A DNA stretch of 5,985 nt from an archaeon (lineage in GTDB: Archaea > Asgardarchaeota > Hermodarchaeia > Hermodarchaeales > Hermodarchaeaceae). This document shows positions 5,763 to 5,985 of the stretch, piece after piece. The notes beneath the pieces were generated by a model. That model searched no databases, was not told the origin of the DNA, and saw nothing but the letters and a program-made list of their open reading frames with translations. Numbering within the stretch: position 1 is the stretch's first letter; every line of letters starts with the position of its first letter. The position numbers and the translations under genes were made by a program. The DNA lies in the NCBI GenBank assembly GCA_016550485.1, contig JABXGV010000143.1, positions 1-5,985 on the forward strand, written 5' to 3'.

Positions 5763-5985
5763 CTTTCCACCCCAATTGTTTCAGGGGATTGGCCAGGGTG
5801 CTTGGGTCCTGTCCCTTTGCGGGAGGGTAGGCTCCCTTGACGCCCTCGGTCTTTGAGTTTTTTCCAGAGGCTCCATGAGTGGACCCTGCGACTGGGGCCA
5901 CTCTCGCTGGGCTTTCTTCCTTCCATCGGTTCCAGCACCAGCGTCTTTAGCCCCCGGAGGCGCTCGCGGAAGCCCTGTCCACGCC
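5669..5985 (-). pseudogene. Possible degenerate 3' end of a TnpB-like (IS200/IS605) gene, cut by right edge
   Basis: A minus-strand frame is open from the right edge to a TGA at 5669-5671, about 104 codons. Its first part, RLRGLKTLVLEPMEG followed by RRVHSWSLWKKLKDR, resembles the TnpB segment around the RuvC-II glutamate ('VLEDLKG...R..SW.F..L'). The expected continuation (YKA, the CxxC zinc finger, then the RuvC-III Asp) is absent in this frame; the rest is low-complexity Gly/Pro/Ser sequence. A different minus-strand frame holds WKAREQG...WVNAVHPAG, which is vaguely like the 'YKA..G....V.P..TS' stretch, but at the wrong distance. An internal deletion or frameshift in a dead copy would explain this. 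The match is short and from memory, so it may be chance; the frame might also be non-coding. Confidence 0.3.

Noticed and set aside
5653..5856. Plus-strand open frame of 67 codons
   Set aside because: Hydrophobic and aromatic residues are scattered, no motif is seen, and it overlaps the strongly self-complementary region; more likely non-coding.
5640..5985. RNase P RNA or SRP RNA
   Set aside because: The conserved cores I know (GAGGAAAGTC-like for RNase P; the GGAA/GCAG helix 8 for SRP) were not found on either strand.

Overview
This is probably an archaeal chromosome fragment, but not from a haloarchaeon: its proteins are not strongly acidic and base composition is balanced. The best taxonomic clue is the small plus-strand gene at 5138-5503. 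It begins with MGRTVPTYR and continues with an FRAALR-type core, which I recall as the mainly archaeal DUF8156 family. Genes carry clear Shine-Dalgarno sequences (AGGAG, GGAGG, GGTGA). No lineage can be fixed from the sequence alone; an Asgard-like or other mesophilic archaeon is only a guess.

Layout. Four genes run leftward, one behind the other. From right to left they are: a PLP-dependent trans-sulfuration enzyme of the cystathionine gamma-synthase/lyase family (5023-3842); a protein with CorA-like topology but no GMN motif (3773-2460); a compact oxidoreductase that mixes Gfo/Idh/MocA features with glucose-6-phosphate dehydrogenase (G6PDH) signatures (2451-1333); and the N-terminal 415 residues of a secreted LVIVD-repeat beta-propeller protein (1247 to beyond the left edge). 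The middle two are almost certainly co-transcribed: they are 8 bases apart, and the stop codon of one lies inside the ribosome binding site of the next. The enzyme gene and the CorA-like gene are 68 bases apart. The LVIVD gene has its own 85-base leader, which contains a terminator-like stem-loop, an inverted repeat and a hairpin that would mask its ribosome binding site.

The plus-strand DUF8156-like gene diverges from the enzyme gene across a 114-base shared region with an 8-base inverted repeat. The last 480 bases hold no convincing intact gene. The minus strand there has an open frame reaching the right edge that resembles the RuvC-II part of a TnpB nuclease without its zinc finger. It ends in DNA rich in complementary segments, including two that would form a pseudoknot, and in a perfect 8-bp hairpin. 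My tentative reading is the decayed 3' end of an IS200/IS605 (IS1341-like) element with its guide-RNA scaffold.

How the genes work together is not obvious. The trans-sulfuration enzyme handles homoserine- or cysteine-derived amino acids, the oxidoreductase probably a phosphorylated sugar or similar polyol, and the CorA-like protein sits in the membrane. Shared direction is the only link seen. The most notable items are the G6PDH-like signatures in a 372-residue archaeal-type protein, the masked ribosome binding site, the altered GMN site and the possible TnpB/guide-RNA relic.
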